From Sphingopyxis sp. RIFCSPHIGHO2_12_FULL_65_19 (GTDB taxonomy: Bacteria > Pseudomonadota > Alphaproteobacteria > Sphingomonadales > Sphingomonadaceae): a DNA stretch of 64,000 bases. The position numbers and the translations under genes are program-made. The DNA lies in contig NZ_MIAM01000030.1 in the NCBI RefSeq assembly GCF_001830555.1, positions 1-64,000 on the forward strand, in the 5' to 3' direction. The notes beneath the pieces were generated by a model. It was given only the letters and a program-made list of their open reading frames with translations, was not told the DNA's origin and did not search any database. Shown one piece after another: positions 52,764-60,972 of the stretch; within the stretch, counting starts at the first letter, position 1, and each line of letters begins with the position of its first letter.

Positions 52764-53189
52764 TCAGTTTTCCCGCCGCCACCTTTCCCACTTCAAATCC
52801 GCGGACTCGATCCGATTAATGATGGTCTGTGGTGAGACGCCCAGGGCCTCCGCGGCGGCGCGGATGCCGCGGTGTCTCTCGCCATCAATCACCACCGCCG
52901 TCGCGTTTGTGTATTTGGTGATCGTGTCGTCGGCGTATCGGCTGCGCAGAGCGAACCCGATTTGGTCGGGTTTTAGGCTGTAGCCGCGATCAAGGTATCT
53001 TAGCATCTCGCGGACCACGTCGATTGTAACAGGTTGACCGGCAGCTACGAGCGCATCGGCGTACCTTCGGGTGATCCGGGTGCGGTTCATCCACGGCCCC
53101 GACCCTGATGGAATCTGGTCATGGCCGCGGTATCTAAAACCCCGCTGTTTTCTCAGCCAATCCGGGTAGCGGTCGTTCTCCTCGCTCAT
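52764..53189 (-). CDS. Hypothetical HTH protein (NUMOD-like motif)
   Basis: 141 residues. The C-terminal motif GIRAAAEALGVSPQTIINRI is a helix-turn-helix of the kind found in NUMOD/homing-endonuclease-associated modules, but no nuclease domain is attached. It is divergent from the 167-residue gene at 53309. Confidence 0.55.
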   Translation of the reverse strand: MSEENDRYPDWLRKQRGFRYRGHDQIPSGSGPWMNRTRITRRYADALVAAGQPVTIDVVREMLRYLDRGYSLKPDQIGFALRSRYADDTITKYTNATAVVIDGERHRGIRAAAEALGVSPQTIINRIESADLKWERWRREN

Positions 53190-53308
53190 TGGACACTTTT
53201 GACCATGACTGATGCCCAGTCGTCAAGTAGTTGTAGCGCACCGGATGTTTGCCCTTATTGGAGTTGGTCGTCCGCTTCTGGACTGTTTAACAGAAAAGGT
53301 ACGACCAA

Positions 53309-53812
53309 ATGAGCAAGTCTGATGACAATACGCCCTTTATCCGCGGCTCTATCCCGAAAAATGAGCACGAAATCGTCCTCACCGTAAGCAACGAGTGCTT
53401 TGTTGAGGGGCGCAAGTTCAAGGACCGATACCTCTCGGATCACCCGATGCGCGACGAATACACCGAGACTGAGCTGAACCTCCTCGGAGCGGCGTTCCTG
53501 CGGGTTGCCGGCGCCTTGCCGATCTTCTCCTACGACCTGATCCGATGGACGACCGAGACGTGCATGTTCGATGGCCGCTCGGCGGTGCGGGAGTACGCCG
53601 AACGCGTCATCGGGATGGAGTATGTCGAGACGAACGTCGACCGCGGCCCTGGCCGCAAATGGAGCCCGATGACGGCTTCGCCATCGGATACAGCTAAGCT
53701 CTCTTACGCGTCCTACAGCGATCTTGATGCGCTCAAGGTGGCGGAGGAGATCGTGCAGCTTGTCAACGCGCAGGGGCGCCGCGGCGATGGGCTGCTGCCT
53801 ATGGCTGCCTGA
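53309..53812 (+). CDS. Hypothetical protein
   Basis: 167 residues; AAAAGG precedes the ATG. Mixed alpha/beta sequence (NLLGAAFLRVAGALPIFSYD, then EYAERVIGMEYVETNVDRG). No recognised family. First of four rightward unknown genes. Confidence 0.55.
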   Translation: MSKSDDNTPFIRGSIPKNEHEIVLTVSNECFVEGRKFKDRYLSDHPMRDEYTETELNLLGAAFLRVAGALPIFSYDLIRWTTETCMFDGRSAVREYAERVIGMEYVETNVDRGPGRKWSPMTASPSDTAKLSYASYSDLDALKVAEEIVQLVNAQGRRGDGLLPMAA

Positions 53813-53860
53813 CCGTAGATCAGCAGGCTTACGCTGAATAATCGCGCAAATCCATCGACA

Positions 53861-54038
53861 TGTCCGTCGCGGTGTTCTGTGAGCACCGCGGCGGACACCG
53901 AACTAGGCCGTTCGAGCTCAATGTTGGTCCCAATCGCGACTTGGCAAGCGCATCCCATAATCGTGTTTCGCTCGAGGCAACTGCGTCTCGGCCATGCCCG
54001 CGATGGCGGGCATCACTTGGGCTGAGCCCGGGCATGGT
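53861..54038. other. Structured non-coding stretch
   Basis: The 275-bp gap 53813-54087 contains a 14-bp stem with one G-U pair (53861-53874 with 53884-53897), a perfect ATGCCCGC-GATG-GCGGGCAT hairpin (53994-54013) and an overlapping alternative arm at 54029-54038. It could be a terminator plus leader, or a small RNA. Confidence 0.4.
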
Positions 54039-54087
54039 CGGATCATGAAGCCCCTGGCGAGACGCGAGGACCTTCAAGGAGAAGAAC

Positions 54088-54837
54088 ATGCCCGCACCCA
54101 AGGCCACGCTCGGCGCGCAATGGCTGAGCCCGACCGACATAAGATCCACCATCACCCGCATCCATGCGGGCCGCACGGCGCACTCCAATCTGCTCCGCAA
54201 CCTGTCCGGTCGCGTCGAACGCCACGGCGAGCAGGTCGCAAGCTCTCTTCGTACGCTTGACGCGAAGGATCGCCCCTCCGTGGTCGCGAAGTCGATCAGC
54301 GGCTTCCGCGGCGAGCTCGTCCGTGAGAGCGCTGACCAGCGGATCGCTCACACCCGTGAGTTGGCCGGGCTTGCCGGGAAGCTGACTGCGGCCTCCGTTC
54401 ACTACCGCAGTCCGGTCCAGATGCTCATGCGCGAGACCCTTGGATCAGAACGGCGCAGCAGGATCATGCAGCAGACCGCGGCGTCTGGCCCGGTTGAGCT
54501 CGCCAGCTTGGCGGAGTTCGCGGCGGCCACCAAGGACAAGGAGCTCGCGGCGGCGCTGTGCAGTCGCATCGCCGACCTGCCACGCTCTGATCGTCCGTTC
54601 TCGGCCGCCGAACTGGCCGACGTGCTCATCGGTGACCTGCACCGGGAGATGAGCCAGGCGCTCGTCGAGGCCGAGCGGCGCGTACTCGAAGCGCTCAATG
54701 AAGACGCCGAGTTCGAGACAGGCAAGCCGAACCCCCAGCGCGCACTGCAGATCGCAATGCTCCGCAAGCGCGAGCAGGAAATCGGGGCCTATACCGACGA
54801 TGAGGAAGACGCCGAGCAGCCCGCCGAAGCGGCCTGA
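54088..54837 (+). CDS. Hypothetical helical protein
   Basis: 249 residues; AAGGAGAAGAAC before the ATG. Mostly helical with charged segments (DLHREMSQALVEAERRVLEA), ending in an acidic tail (TDDEEDAEQPAEAA). It could be scaffold-like or capsid-associated, but there is no homologue I recognise. Confidence 0.6.
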   Translation: MPAPKATLGAQWLSPTDIRSTITRIHAGRTAHSNLLRNLSGRVERHGEQVASSLRTLDAKDRPSVVAKSISGFRGELVRESADQRIAHTRELAGLAGKLTAASVHYRSPVQMLMRETLGSERRSRIMQQTAASGPVELASLAEFAAATKDKELAAALCSRIADLPRSDRPFSAAELADVLIGDLHREMSQALVEAERRVLEALNEDAEFETGKPNPQRALQIAMLRKREQEIGAYTDDEEDAEQPAEAA

Positions 54838-54883
54838 TCCGCGCGCCATAAAACCGTAGCACCAACCAAAAAAGGAATTTCAC

Positions 54884-55153
54884 ATGGCCGTATATGCCTT
54901 CTTTCCCTCCGCCGAAAACCTCCGCCGTCCTGACGGCATCGGCTTCATCATAGCCGAGGGCGCAGACGTCGCGGCCGCCCGCACCGTTGCTCAAGCATTG
55001 GCCGGTGGTCCGTCGATCGAGAAATTCACCGCCGTTGTCGTCGGCGCGGGCATGGATGCTGTCGCCGTGCAGGGACTTCCCGTCGGTGCACCGAACCGCT
55101 CCACCTGGCCGAAACTGACGCGCGGCGGCAACTTCCTCAATCCGGCGACGTGA
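54884..55153 (+). CDS. Hypothetical small protein
   Basis: 89 residues; AAAGGAATTTCAC before the ATG. Compact alpha/beta pattern (GIGFIIAEGADVAAARTVAQ). The next gene starts 1 bp after its stop. Confidence 0.55.
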   Translation: MAVYAFFPSAENLRRPDGIGFIIAEGADVAAARTVAQALAGGPSIEKFTAVVVGAGMDAVAVQGLPVGAPNRSTWPKLTRGGNFLNPAT

Positions 55154-55154
55154 C

Positions 55155-55442
55155 GTGGCGCGCAATCCAGTATTGTCCTCGATCCGCAAGCTCGCCGGGT
55201 ATCAGGCTATCAGCCTGAACGAAGCATTCCGGCTGCTGATTGCAGGCAGGGGAGACCCCGACCTTATGCCTATGCGGGCGAGGAAAGGGCTGTGTAGCAT
55301 CTTGCGCGGCTTCGGCTACCGGGAGACATTTATGATCAAGTCGGGATCGGATGAAGGGCAACTCATGTGGGTCAGGAACCCATGGCCGATCGACGTGGCC
55401 TCGGTCCGCAGCGGCAAGACGGAAACCTACGAAAGGTTCTGA
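55155..55442 (+). CDS. Hypothetical small protein
   Basis: 95 residues from GTG 55155, 1 bp after the preceding stop, so probably co-translated. Basic, with LAGYQAISLNEAFRLLIAGR; may bind nucleic acid. A hairpin terminator follows. Confidence 0.5.
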   Translation: MARNPVLSSIRKLAGYQAISLNEAFRLLIAGRGDPDLMPMRARKGLCSILRGFGYRETFMIKSGSDEGQLMWVRNPWPIDVASVRSGKTETYERF

Positions 55443-55445
55443 CGC

Positions 55446-55479
55446 AGAAGGCTCCGAGATTTCAGTCTCGGGGCCTTCT
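55446..55479 (+). terminator. Hairpin terminator
   Basis: AGAAGGCTCCGAGA-N6-TCTCGGGGCCTTCT, a 14-bp stem with one wobble pair, 3 bp after the stop of the preceding gene. The T-tract is weak (TTCTGATATT). Confidence 0.6.
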
Positions 55480-55590
55480 GATATTCAATCAGCAGGACGC
55501 CGCCCCGTAGGTCGCGGTTTTCCAAGGTTTCCAGAGTAGGATGGCGCGAAAGCACCGTGACGCGCACTGTAATGTGACCGACGAGCTGAC

Positions 55591-55989
55591 CTAAGCGCCG
55601 AGATGGGCGAGGGCGTTCACTTCCGCCTGGATGCGTTCGAGAGACACGGTAAGTTCGCGCGCGCGGGGTATGCGCACCTCGTTGAGCAGGCGGAAGGCCA
55701 CGCGCTCGTCGATCACGTCCACGATCTCCGTCGAGGCGCGTCGGTCTCCAATCCAATAGACCTGCATTACCGTTACCGTGCCTGTGAAGCGCTCACCTGA
55801 AGATGTCGGACCATCGAGTGCATAGCTGAGCGCGGAAATTCTTGCCCGATCGAGCGCGTTGAACTCTTCGATGACGGGCTGCCGTTCGATACCGCGCGAA
55901 CCCGGCTCACGATCTCGATGGACTTCATACCTCGCGACCGGCCCCTTATCGCCTCTCGCTAAGCCTGCGGACGTTCCCGATGCTTTCAT
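55591..55989 (-). CDS. Hypothetical protein
   Basis: 132 residues; GGAAGTCAGC precedes the ATG at 55989. The middle holds a beta-rich segment (GERFTGTVTVMQVYWIGDRR), followed by a C-terminal helix. No family recognised. It lies downstream of the nuclease-like gene on the same strand. Confidence 0.5.
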   Translation of the reverse strand: MKASGTSAGLARGDKGPVARYEVHRDREPGSRGIERQPVIEEFNALDRARISALSYALDGPTSSGERFTGTVTVMQVYWIGDRRASTEIVDVIDERVAFRLLNEVRIPRARELTVSLERIQAEVNALAHLGA

Positions 55990-56052
55990 GCTGACTTCCT
56001 TTCGACTGCATTGCGGAACAAAGCGCTGTGGAAGCCGATAAGCGAACCCGCA

Positions 56053-56562
56053 CTATGGCGCAGCGGTCCCCGAAAACATGGCCATGGCCAGATCTCTGAT
56101 ATTGTCGAAACGAGTAAACTCTCCACGCGGCAGTCGCCGAAGTCCGCTCCGAACCTTTTTTATGCCATCTGCGTCACCGCGGGAATGTCGCACCGACCGA
56201 TCCCCGAGCGGCGGCAGCGGCTGTCCGACCGATCCGCCGAACCAAAGGAATGGGCCGAGGTTCAGCGTAGCCGGATCGACGAACATCCAGACAACGCAGC
56301 CGCCGGGCTTTTGGGCCAGTGCGAGTTGGACATCTACGTGCGCGCGGCTGCCACCGGCGGTGGTGGCCTTGAGTTGGATGTGGCGCATCGCGTCCCCGAC
56401 CTGGACGACGATGTCGTACCCAAACGCATCATATTCCGGCCGCAGCACCTCGAACGGTTGACCCACGTCGAGCAGGAGATGACGTGAGAGCTCGGCCAAA
56501 AAGATATGCTCGATCACCTTCTCGCGCAGCACCGAGTGCTCAGGGGCCCAAACGTCGAACAT
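56053..56562 (-). CDS. PD-(D/E)xK-like nuclease candidate
   Basis: 169 residues from ATG 56562 (MFDVWAPEHSVLREKV). A short pattern E-x8-D followed by IQLKAT (EYDAFGYDIVVQV then MRHIQLKATT) matches the (D/E)-x-K core of restriction-like nucleases with Gln in place of the second acid. It is divergent from the controller gene across the C-box palindrome, so it may be under controller control, as restriction genes often are. Assignment tentative. Confidence 0.45.
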   Translation of the reverse strand: MFDVWAPEHSVLREKVIEHIFLAELSRHLLLDVGQPFEVLRPEYDAFGYDIVVQVGDAMRHIQLKATTAGGSRAHVDVQLALAQKPGGCVVWMFVDPATLNLGPFLWFGGSVGQPLPPLGDRSVRHSRGDADGIKKVRSGLRRLPRGEFTRFDNIRDLAMAMFSGTAAP

Positions 56563-56601
56563 GGCGCGACACTGCCGCGCCAATCTCGCCTGTCAACTGA
56601 A

Positions 56602-56619
56602 TAGGGACTATAGTCCCTA
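56602..56619. promoter_or_regulatory. C-box-like operator
   Basis: TAGGGACTATAGTCCCTA, a perfect 18-bp palindrome with the GACTATAGTC core typical of restriction-modification controller (C protein) boxes, 35 bp before the controller gene and between it and the leftward nuclease candidate. Confidence 0.75.
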
Positions 56620-56653
56620 GAGAATATCGCGTGGCACGGCTCCAGTCTGGACG

Positions 56654-56863
56654 ATGGACTGGAACAAGATTGTCGGCGCAAATGTGAAGAGGTTGCGGAT
56701 CGAGCGGAAGCTTACGCAGGAGCAACTCGCGCACGACGCCGAAATCGACCTGACTTACATGGGTGGCATAGAGCGCGGACGCCGCAATCCGTCGCTGTCG
56801 GTCATTGCGCGATTGGCGGACGCGCTCGGCGTACATCCCGCCGACCTGCTCAGCTACAGCTGA
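56654..56863 (+). CDS. Restriction-modification controller protein (XRE family)
   Basis: 69 residues, a single HTH_3 domain (RKLTQEQLAHDAEIDLTYMG then ERGRRNPSLSVIARLADALG), the size and pattern of R-M C proteins. The palindromic C-box lies just upstream, and the adjoining genes are a C5-methyltransferase and nucleases. It probably delays restriction until methylation is complete. It is convergent with the methyltransferase gene. Confidence 0.85.
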   Translation: MDWNKIVGANVKRLRIERKLTQEQLAHDAEIDLTYMGGIERGRRNPSLSVIARLADALGVHPADLLSYS

Positions 56864-56885
56864 GGCAGGCGGCGCGACCTGTCTC

Positions 56886-58100
56886 TCAAGCGGTTGGGAA
56901 ATAAGCGTTTGCTAAAGCAGTGGCCAGCGTTGCGGCCAGAACGGGCGGCACAGCGTTCCCCACTTGGGTGAACTGCCGCGCTGTTGGCCCGAGGAAGACG
57001 TAGTCGTCAGGAAACGTTTGCAGGCGAGCACATTCCCTAACGCTTAATGTTCTGGGTATTTCGGGATGCAAGTGAGAGCGGCCACCGCCGTTCGTTCCAC
57101 CTGCGATCACCGTCTTAGATGGAAGCGTGGGATCTAATCGATCAACTCGACCAAGTTGGTCACGCTGACCATAGTCGAGTTTCATGTATCGCTCGATCGA
57201 TCCGGCCTTATGTGTGCGGGTCTCGTGGTTTGGCAATCCGTTCGGCAGCTTGCTGAGAACGCTAGCGCAGCCAACGTGAGGTTTTTTGGGCGGCACAACG
57301 AGCTTACCGTTAGTCCGCGATCCTACGACGAAGAGGCGCTCTCTATATTGCGGAACTCCATAGTCAGCCGCGTTCAGCACCGTCGGCTCGTTTACGGCGT
57401 ATCCTTCCTGCCTGAGCAGCTCAATGGCCGCGGACAGCTGTTCTCCGCCATCAAGATCGCGCAGCCCAGGTACATTCTCAACGACGAAGACTTTCGGCCT
57501 AAATCGGATCACGAGTTGGACGTAATCGAAAAGAAGATTGCCATTCTTTTCATGAGCAAAGCCGACGCGCTTAAAATTCTCTCCTGATCGCGAAAATCGT
57601 TGATTCGCCGCAATGCTAAACGGCTGACACGGCGAGCCACCGACGAAAATACCTTCGAATGGTGTGTCGATCAGGGGGGTAAGCGCTTCTACTACCTCGA
57701 CAAATTGAGAGACATCTCCACTTCCGAATGGGGGCCCGAATACCTTCCACTTCGGCCGGTTCTTTCGGAGGGTTCGGCAGAAAATCTCGTTGTGCTCGAA
57801 TGCAGCGATGGTTTCGAAACCGATCTGCTCAAACCCTAGATCCATTCCCCCACAACCGGTGAAAAAGCTGACCACAGGGACGCCCTTAACGAGCTTCTTA
57901 AAATCGCCAAGTTTTGTAGGAGCTCCACCCGTCCAACGCTTTTCATGCGCTCGCTGGTAAATGAGGTCGTCGTAGCTCAGGCCAGCGACCGCCAGTGCCG
58001 CGGCCAAATCGTCGTCGGAACTTACCATTTGAGAGATCAGTTTTTGCTGCTCAGCGTATTCATCGGTTGTTACAGGTAATTTTAGCTGCGCAGCCGTCAT
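56886..58100 (-). CDS. DNA (cytosine-5) methyltransferase
   Basis: 404 residues. Motif I FFTGCGGMDLGFEQIGF (from residue 79), motif IV GGSPCQPFS with catalytic Cys158, motif VI VVENVPG (207-212), motif VIII QYRERLFVVG and motif X VGNAVPPVLA are all present. The target-recognition region lies between VIII and X. The ATG overlaps the stop of the upstream HNH gene (ATGA), so nuclease and methyltransferase form an operon. The recognition sequence cannot be read from sequence. Confidence 0.93.
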   Translation of the reverse strand: MTAAQLKLPVTTDEYAEQQKLISQMVSSDDDLAAALAVAGLSYDDLIYQRAHEKRWTGGAPTKLGDFKKLVKGVPVVSFFTGCGGMDLGFEQIGFETIAAFEHNEIFCRTLRKNRPKWKVFGPPFGSGDVSQFVEVVEALTPLIDTPFEGIFVGGSPCQPFSIAANQRFSRSGENFKRVGFAHEKNGNLLFDYVQLVIRFRPKVFVVENVPGLRDLDGGEQLSAAIELLRQEGYAVNEPTVLNAADYGVPQYRERLFVVGSRTNGKLVVPPKKPHVGCASVLSKLPNGLPNHETRTHKAGSIERYMKLDYGQRDQLGRVDRLDPTLPSKTVIAGGTNGGGRSHLHPEIPRTLSVRECARLQTFPDDYVFLGPTARQFTQVGNAVPPVLAATLATALANAYFPTA

Positions 58101-59248
58101 GTGGTGTTCCTCAGATTCTTGGCTTGGTCATATACCGCACGAGCTTCTGCAGCGTCGACAAAATCCTTCTTGCCCTGCGCCTTCAACCACTTCGTATAAA
58201 AGCGATGGACGGCGCGATGGCAGGTAGGACAGATGGCAACTAGGTCACCCAAAACGGTCCCGCTTTTATCCGATCTCGTACCGGAACAAAGGGGTAACAC
58301 ATGGTGGATGTCAAGTACACGGTCAGCCCATGGAAATTCCGATTTTGTGTCACGGGCGCAGAAATCGCAGGTCGTGGTCGGGTTCTTCTCGAAGTAGGCA
58401 TTTCGGATCGCCGAGTTGCGTTCGAGCACGATGTGCGTCCGCTCAACACGGGTGCCCTCGGAAAACCCCGCTTCGACCGTTTCATCAAGCACCGTTTTGG
58501 AGAAATCAATTTCGAAATCGCTGACGGCGCTTTCGAACAGGCCAGCTATGCGCAAAATCTCTCGCTCGCTGCCGTTTTCTTGCTTCCCCCGGATCGCTTG
58601 CAGGCTTTCAAAGACGTCGATGGCGTCGTCCTTGTCGAGGGAGACCGTGACTTCCGTCGATGTCGCACTCAGATACGAAATCTGTCCAATCACCTGAATG
58701 CTTTCTCGCGCCTGCCGGTGATCTCCTGAGGTCCATGATTTTTTGGCGATCTCTATGAAAGCCGTTTGGTCCTCTTCACCGTCGAAATTGCTCCTTTGAT
58801 AGGCCCCAACAATTTCGCGGATGCCGACGACCGGACTGCCCAAAACCGACCGAGTGAGCAGGAATTTCAACGCAAATAGAAGTGGGAAGCGCGGTGTCTC
58901 CGTTGGCTTCCATTCTTGAAAGGATGGCGCGGGATCAGTGAACGATTGGGCTAGAAAATGGAAATAGTCATCCGAGGTGACTTGGCCGTCTTTGGCGAGT
59001 GCTTGAGCGATTGGCGTAGGGACCGCGTTGTCCCCAATCTTGGCGACAAGCATTGCCGTACGGAACACCCGAGAGTAGTTGCGCCACGGCGGATAGGCGG
59101 TGGACGCAGGAAGAAATGGCAACCCTGTCGCTGACACAAGAGGACCGCGACTTGCAGATTTCAGGTCATCTGCGACTGCAAATTTTGCAATTTTTCGCAG
59201 TTCGTCGAACTGGAAGTATTCAATCCTGCCTTGGTCAAACCGCCACAT
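58097..59248 (-). CDS. HNH endonuclease, probable type II restriction enzyme
   Basis: 383 residues from ATG 59248 (MWRFDQGRIEYFQF). The C-terminal HNH module has CDFC, LDIHHVLPLCSG and CPTCHRAVHR with paired zinc Cys. The rest is an uncharacterised N-terminal region. The stop overlaps the methyltransferase start, the usual link of R and M genes. The in-frame sequence from 59248 to 59440 lacks a good start and is left out. Confidence 0.75.
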   Translation of the reverse strand: MWRFDQGRIEYFQFDELRKIAKFAVADDLKSASRGPLVSATGLPFLPASTAYPPWRNYSRVFRTAMLVAKIGDNAVPTPIAQALAKDGQVTSDDYFHFLAQSFTDPAPSFQEWKPTETPRFPLLFALKFLLTRSVLGSPVVGIREIVGAYQRSNFDGEEDQTAFIEIAKKSWTSGDHRQARESIQVIGQISYLSATSTEVTVSLDKDDAIDVFESLQAIRGKQENGSEREILRIAGLFESAVSDFEIDFSKTVLDETVEAGFSEGTRVERTHIVLERNSAIRNAYFEKNPTTTCDFCARDTKSEFPWADRVLDIHHVLPLCSGTRSDKSGTVLGDLVAICPTCHRAVHRFYTKWLKAQGKKDFVDAAEARAVYDQAKNLRNTT

Positions 59249-59419
59249 TGTCACCCCCGTATTTCGGAAGGGGATAGCAATCGCGAGAGCGGCAATCCAG
59301 CGGGAAGAGTTTGAACGACCTAAACAGCTAGCGCAAGTTTCTGCCCGCGTCGTCAGCGTTTGAAGTGCCAGAAATTTCCCTCTACGAGTTGTTCTGGAGT
59401 TTCGACGGGGAGGAATACA

Positions 59420-60163
59420 GTGCCGACTAAGGCGTACCACAGGTTTTTGAACCGGATAGCTTATTACAACACCGACATCGAGCTGTGCGAACTCTTAGTA
59501 GGCAGGTTTTTTCAGACACCCCATTCCGACGAAAATCTTGCAGTGGCTTTGGGGTCAACCGCGGATATCCATCCAAGTCTTTCGCGCCGCGTTAATTCGC
59601 GCAATTCTAAAAACATATGTGGAAATCACCTGAAATCTACTTTGTATGCCGCCTTCATAAAGGATCTTTTCGAAGATTTTTCGGCATTTATTTCGGATAC
59701 GATGACTAAAGCTGCTCTTGCGGGCATTGACCCTGCCCGGTTTGTGGGCGAGATTCGTCTGGATCTCCATGCCGCTGATATTCTTGCAACTGGGAACTGG
59801 GACGCGGCGGTCCGCCTTGTGTCAGACGCGATATTCCGTAAACTCGAGAATGAGCGAAACACGAAGGAGCTCTTGCGAAAGGCAAGCGCGCGGCTCGGTT
59901 TAGCGCTTGACCAGAACGTCTTGAACGGGGCCATGCCATATCTTGATGCTCGCCATATTCTCGTGCATCGCGACGGGCGCGTTGATGACCTATATGTCGC
60001 AGACTATCCTCAAATTCAGGTGCGAGAAGGAAAAATTGCGACGAATTATCAGTTCGTTGGGGACGCTCGGCGGGCGGTGGATGCGCTGGCTCGTCATATT
60101 GACGAGCGCGTGATCGCAGCGAACTTGGTAAGAAACCAGGATATGAGTGGACGGCGCCAATAG
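59420..60163 (+). CDS. HEPN-like (RiboL-PSP type) putative ribonuclease protein
   Basis: 247 residues from GTG 59420, with GGGGAGGA 5 bp before. The C-terminal helical domain contains LDARHILVHRDGRVDDLYV, the R-x4-H core of RiboL-PSP/HEPN domains (Arg-His-x3-Val-His). The N-terminal part is helical. HEPN proteins of this kind serve as toxins or defence RNases. It is divergent from the HNH gene and last in element 2. The 145 bp after it carry repeated CGGTTTCT-like words and lead into the attachment site. Confidence 0.6.
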   Translation: MPTKAYHRFLNRIAYYNTDIELCELLVGRFFQTPHSDENLAVALGSTADIHPSLSRRVNSRNSKNICGNHLKSTLYAAFIKDLFEDFSAFISDTMTKAALAGIDPARFVGEIRLDLHAADILATGNWDAAVRLVSDAIFRKLENERNTKELLRKASARLGLALDQNVLNGAMPYLDARHILVHRDGRVDDLYVADYPQIQVREGKIATNYQFVGDARRAVDALARHIDERVIAANLVRNQDMSGRRQ

Positions 60164-60308
60164 CCGCGCTCGCTTAAACCAGACCGTCCCAGGACATATC
60201 AGCAATCTGAAACTGCTCGAATAGTCGGTTTCTATTCGGTTCTTATAGTTCAAGCTCCAGCGGTTTCTCAAAAATCCGCATAAAAAATACATCAAAATCA
60301 ATGCATTA

Positions 60309-60355
60309 GTGGTGAGCCCTGCTGGGTTCGAACCAGCGACCTACTGATTAAAAGT
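60309..60355. repeat. Attachment site copy 3, inside the intact tRNA-Lys
   Basis: 47 bp identical to copies 1 and 2; it covers the tRNA from the anticodon loop to the CCA end. Here the tRNA is completed by chromosomal sequence to the right. Confidence 0.9.
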
Positions 60356-60385
60356 CAGTTGCTCTACCGACTGAGCTAAGGGCCC
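60310..60385 (-). tRNA. tRNA-Lys (UUU anticodon)
   Basis: 76 nt on the reverse strand. The acceptor stem GGGCCCT pairs with AGGGCTC (one G-U), followed by ACCA encoded in the gene. The anticodon loop is CTTTTAA with anticodon TTT, the T-loop TTCGAAC. It lies 42 bp downstream of folK on the same strand. Confidence 0.95.
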
Positions 60386-60427
60386 ATCCGGCGCCGGCGA
60401 AGCGGCGCGCGAAAGTGAGCCGTCGCC

Positions 60428-60949
60428 CTAGTGCGCCGATGCGCCCCGGTCAACTGGCTTCGGACGCGTCAGGCGCGCGGCGAGTTGGCGGACGCTGCGG
60501 CCGGTCAGCGGGTGCAGCCAGTCGGCGACGATCGTGCGCAGCGGGCCGAGCACGAACGCGCGCTGTTCGATTGCGGGATGCGGGATGGTCAGCGTGCCGT
60601 CGGACCACGCCCCGCCCGACCACAGCAGGATGTCGAGGTCCAGGGTGCGGGCACCCCAACGCTGGCCGGTGCGGCGGCCGAAGCTGGCTTCGATTGCTTG
60701 CAGCCGTTCGAGCATTTCGGGCGGGCTGAGCGGCGAGGCGACGAGCGCGACGGCGTTCGCATAGCGGCGGCGCGACGGGCCGATCGGGTCGCTGGCGATG
60801 ATCGGGCTGGCGTCGACCGCCTCGATATCGTCGCTTTCGAGCGCGGCGAGCGCCGCCAGCAGCACCGCGCGCGGGTCGCCGAACCGCACATGGCGCCGAT
60901 TCGACCCAAGGCCGATGGCATAAAGGGGGAGCGGCGTTGCGTTACTCAT
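60428..60949 (-). CDS. folK: 2-amino-4-hydroxy-6-hydroxymethyldihydropteridine diphosphokinase (HPPK)
   Basis: 173 residues. GLGSN at residues 13-17 and the substrate/ATP loop RWGARTLDLDILLW, then IPHP and RAFVLGPL, are the family signature. It transfers pyrophosphate from ATP to the pterin in folate synthesis. The start (MSNATPLP) overlaps the 5' region of the divergent glycosylase gene. Confidence 0.95.
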   Translation of the reverse strand: MSNATPLPLYAIGLGSNRRHVRFGDPRAVLLAALAALESDDIEAVDASPIIASDPIGPSRRRYANAVALVASPLSPPEMLERLQAIEASFGRRTGQRWGARTLDLDILLWSGGAWSDGTLTIPHPAIEQRAFVLGPLRTIVADWLHPLTGRSVRQLAARLTRPKPVDRGASAH

Positions 60950-60972
60950 ACCCTCGCGCCTATCGCAGAAGC

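Larger units (their letters stand above)
45501..60308. mobile_element. Integrated element 2 at tRNA-Lys (P4/PICI-like satellite with defence cargo)
   Basis: Bounded by 45501-45547 and 60309-60355. It holds integrase, two AlpA-like regulators, a primase-polymerase/helicase, an iteron cluster, a TerS-like gene without TerL, then accessory genes including an AbiJ/HEPN-like protein, a controller protein with C5-methyltransferase and HNH nuclease, and a HEPN-like protein. No head, tail or lysis genes are present. The set int-alpA-primase-terS with cargo is that of phage satellites that borrow capsids. Confidence 0.85.

Noticed and set aside
57156-57839. Two forward frames antisense to the methyltransferase
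   Set aside because: They cover conserved C5-methyltransferase motifs on the other strand and have no ribosome-binding site or recognisable domain.
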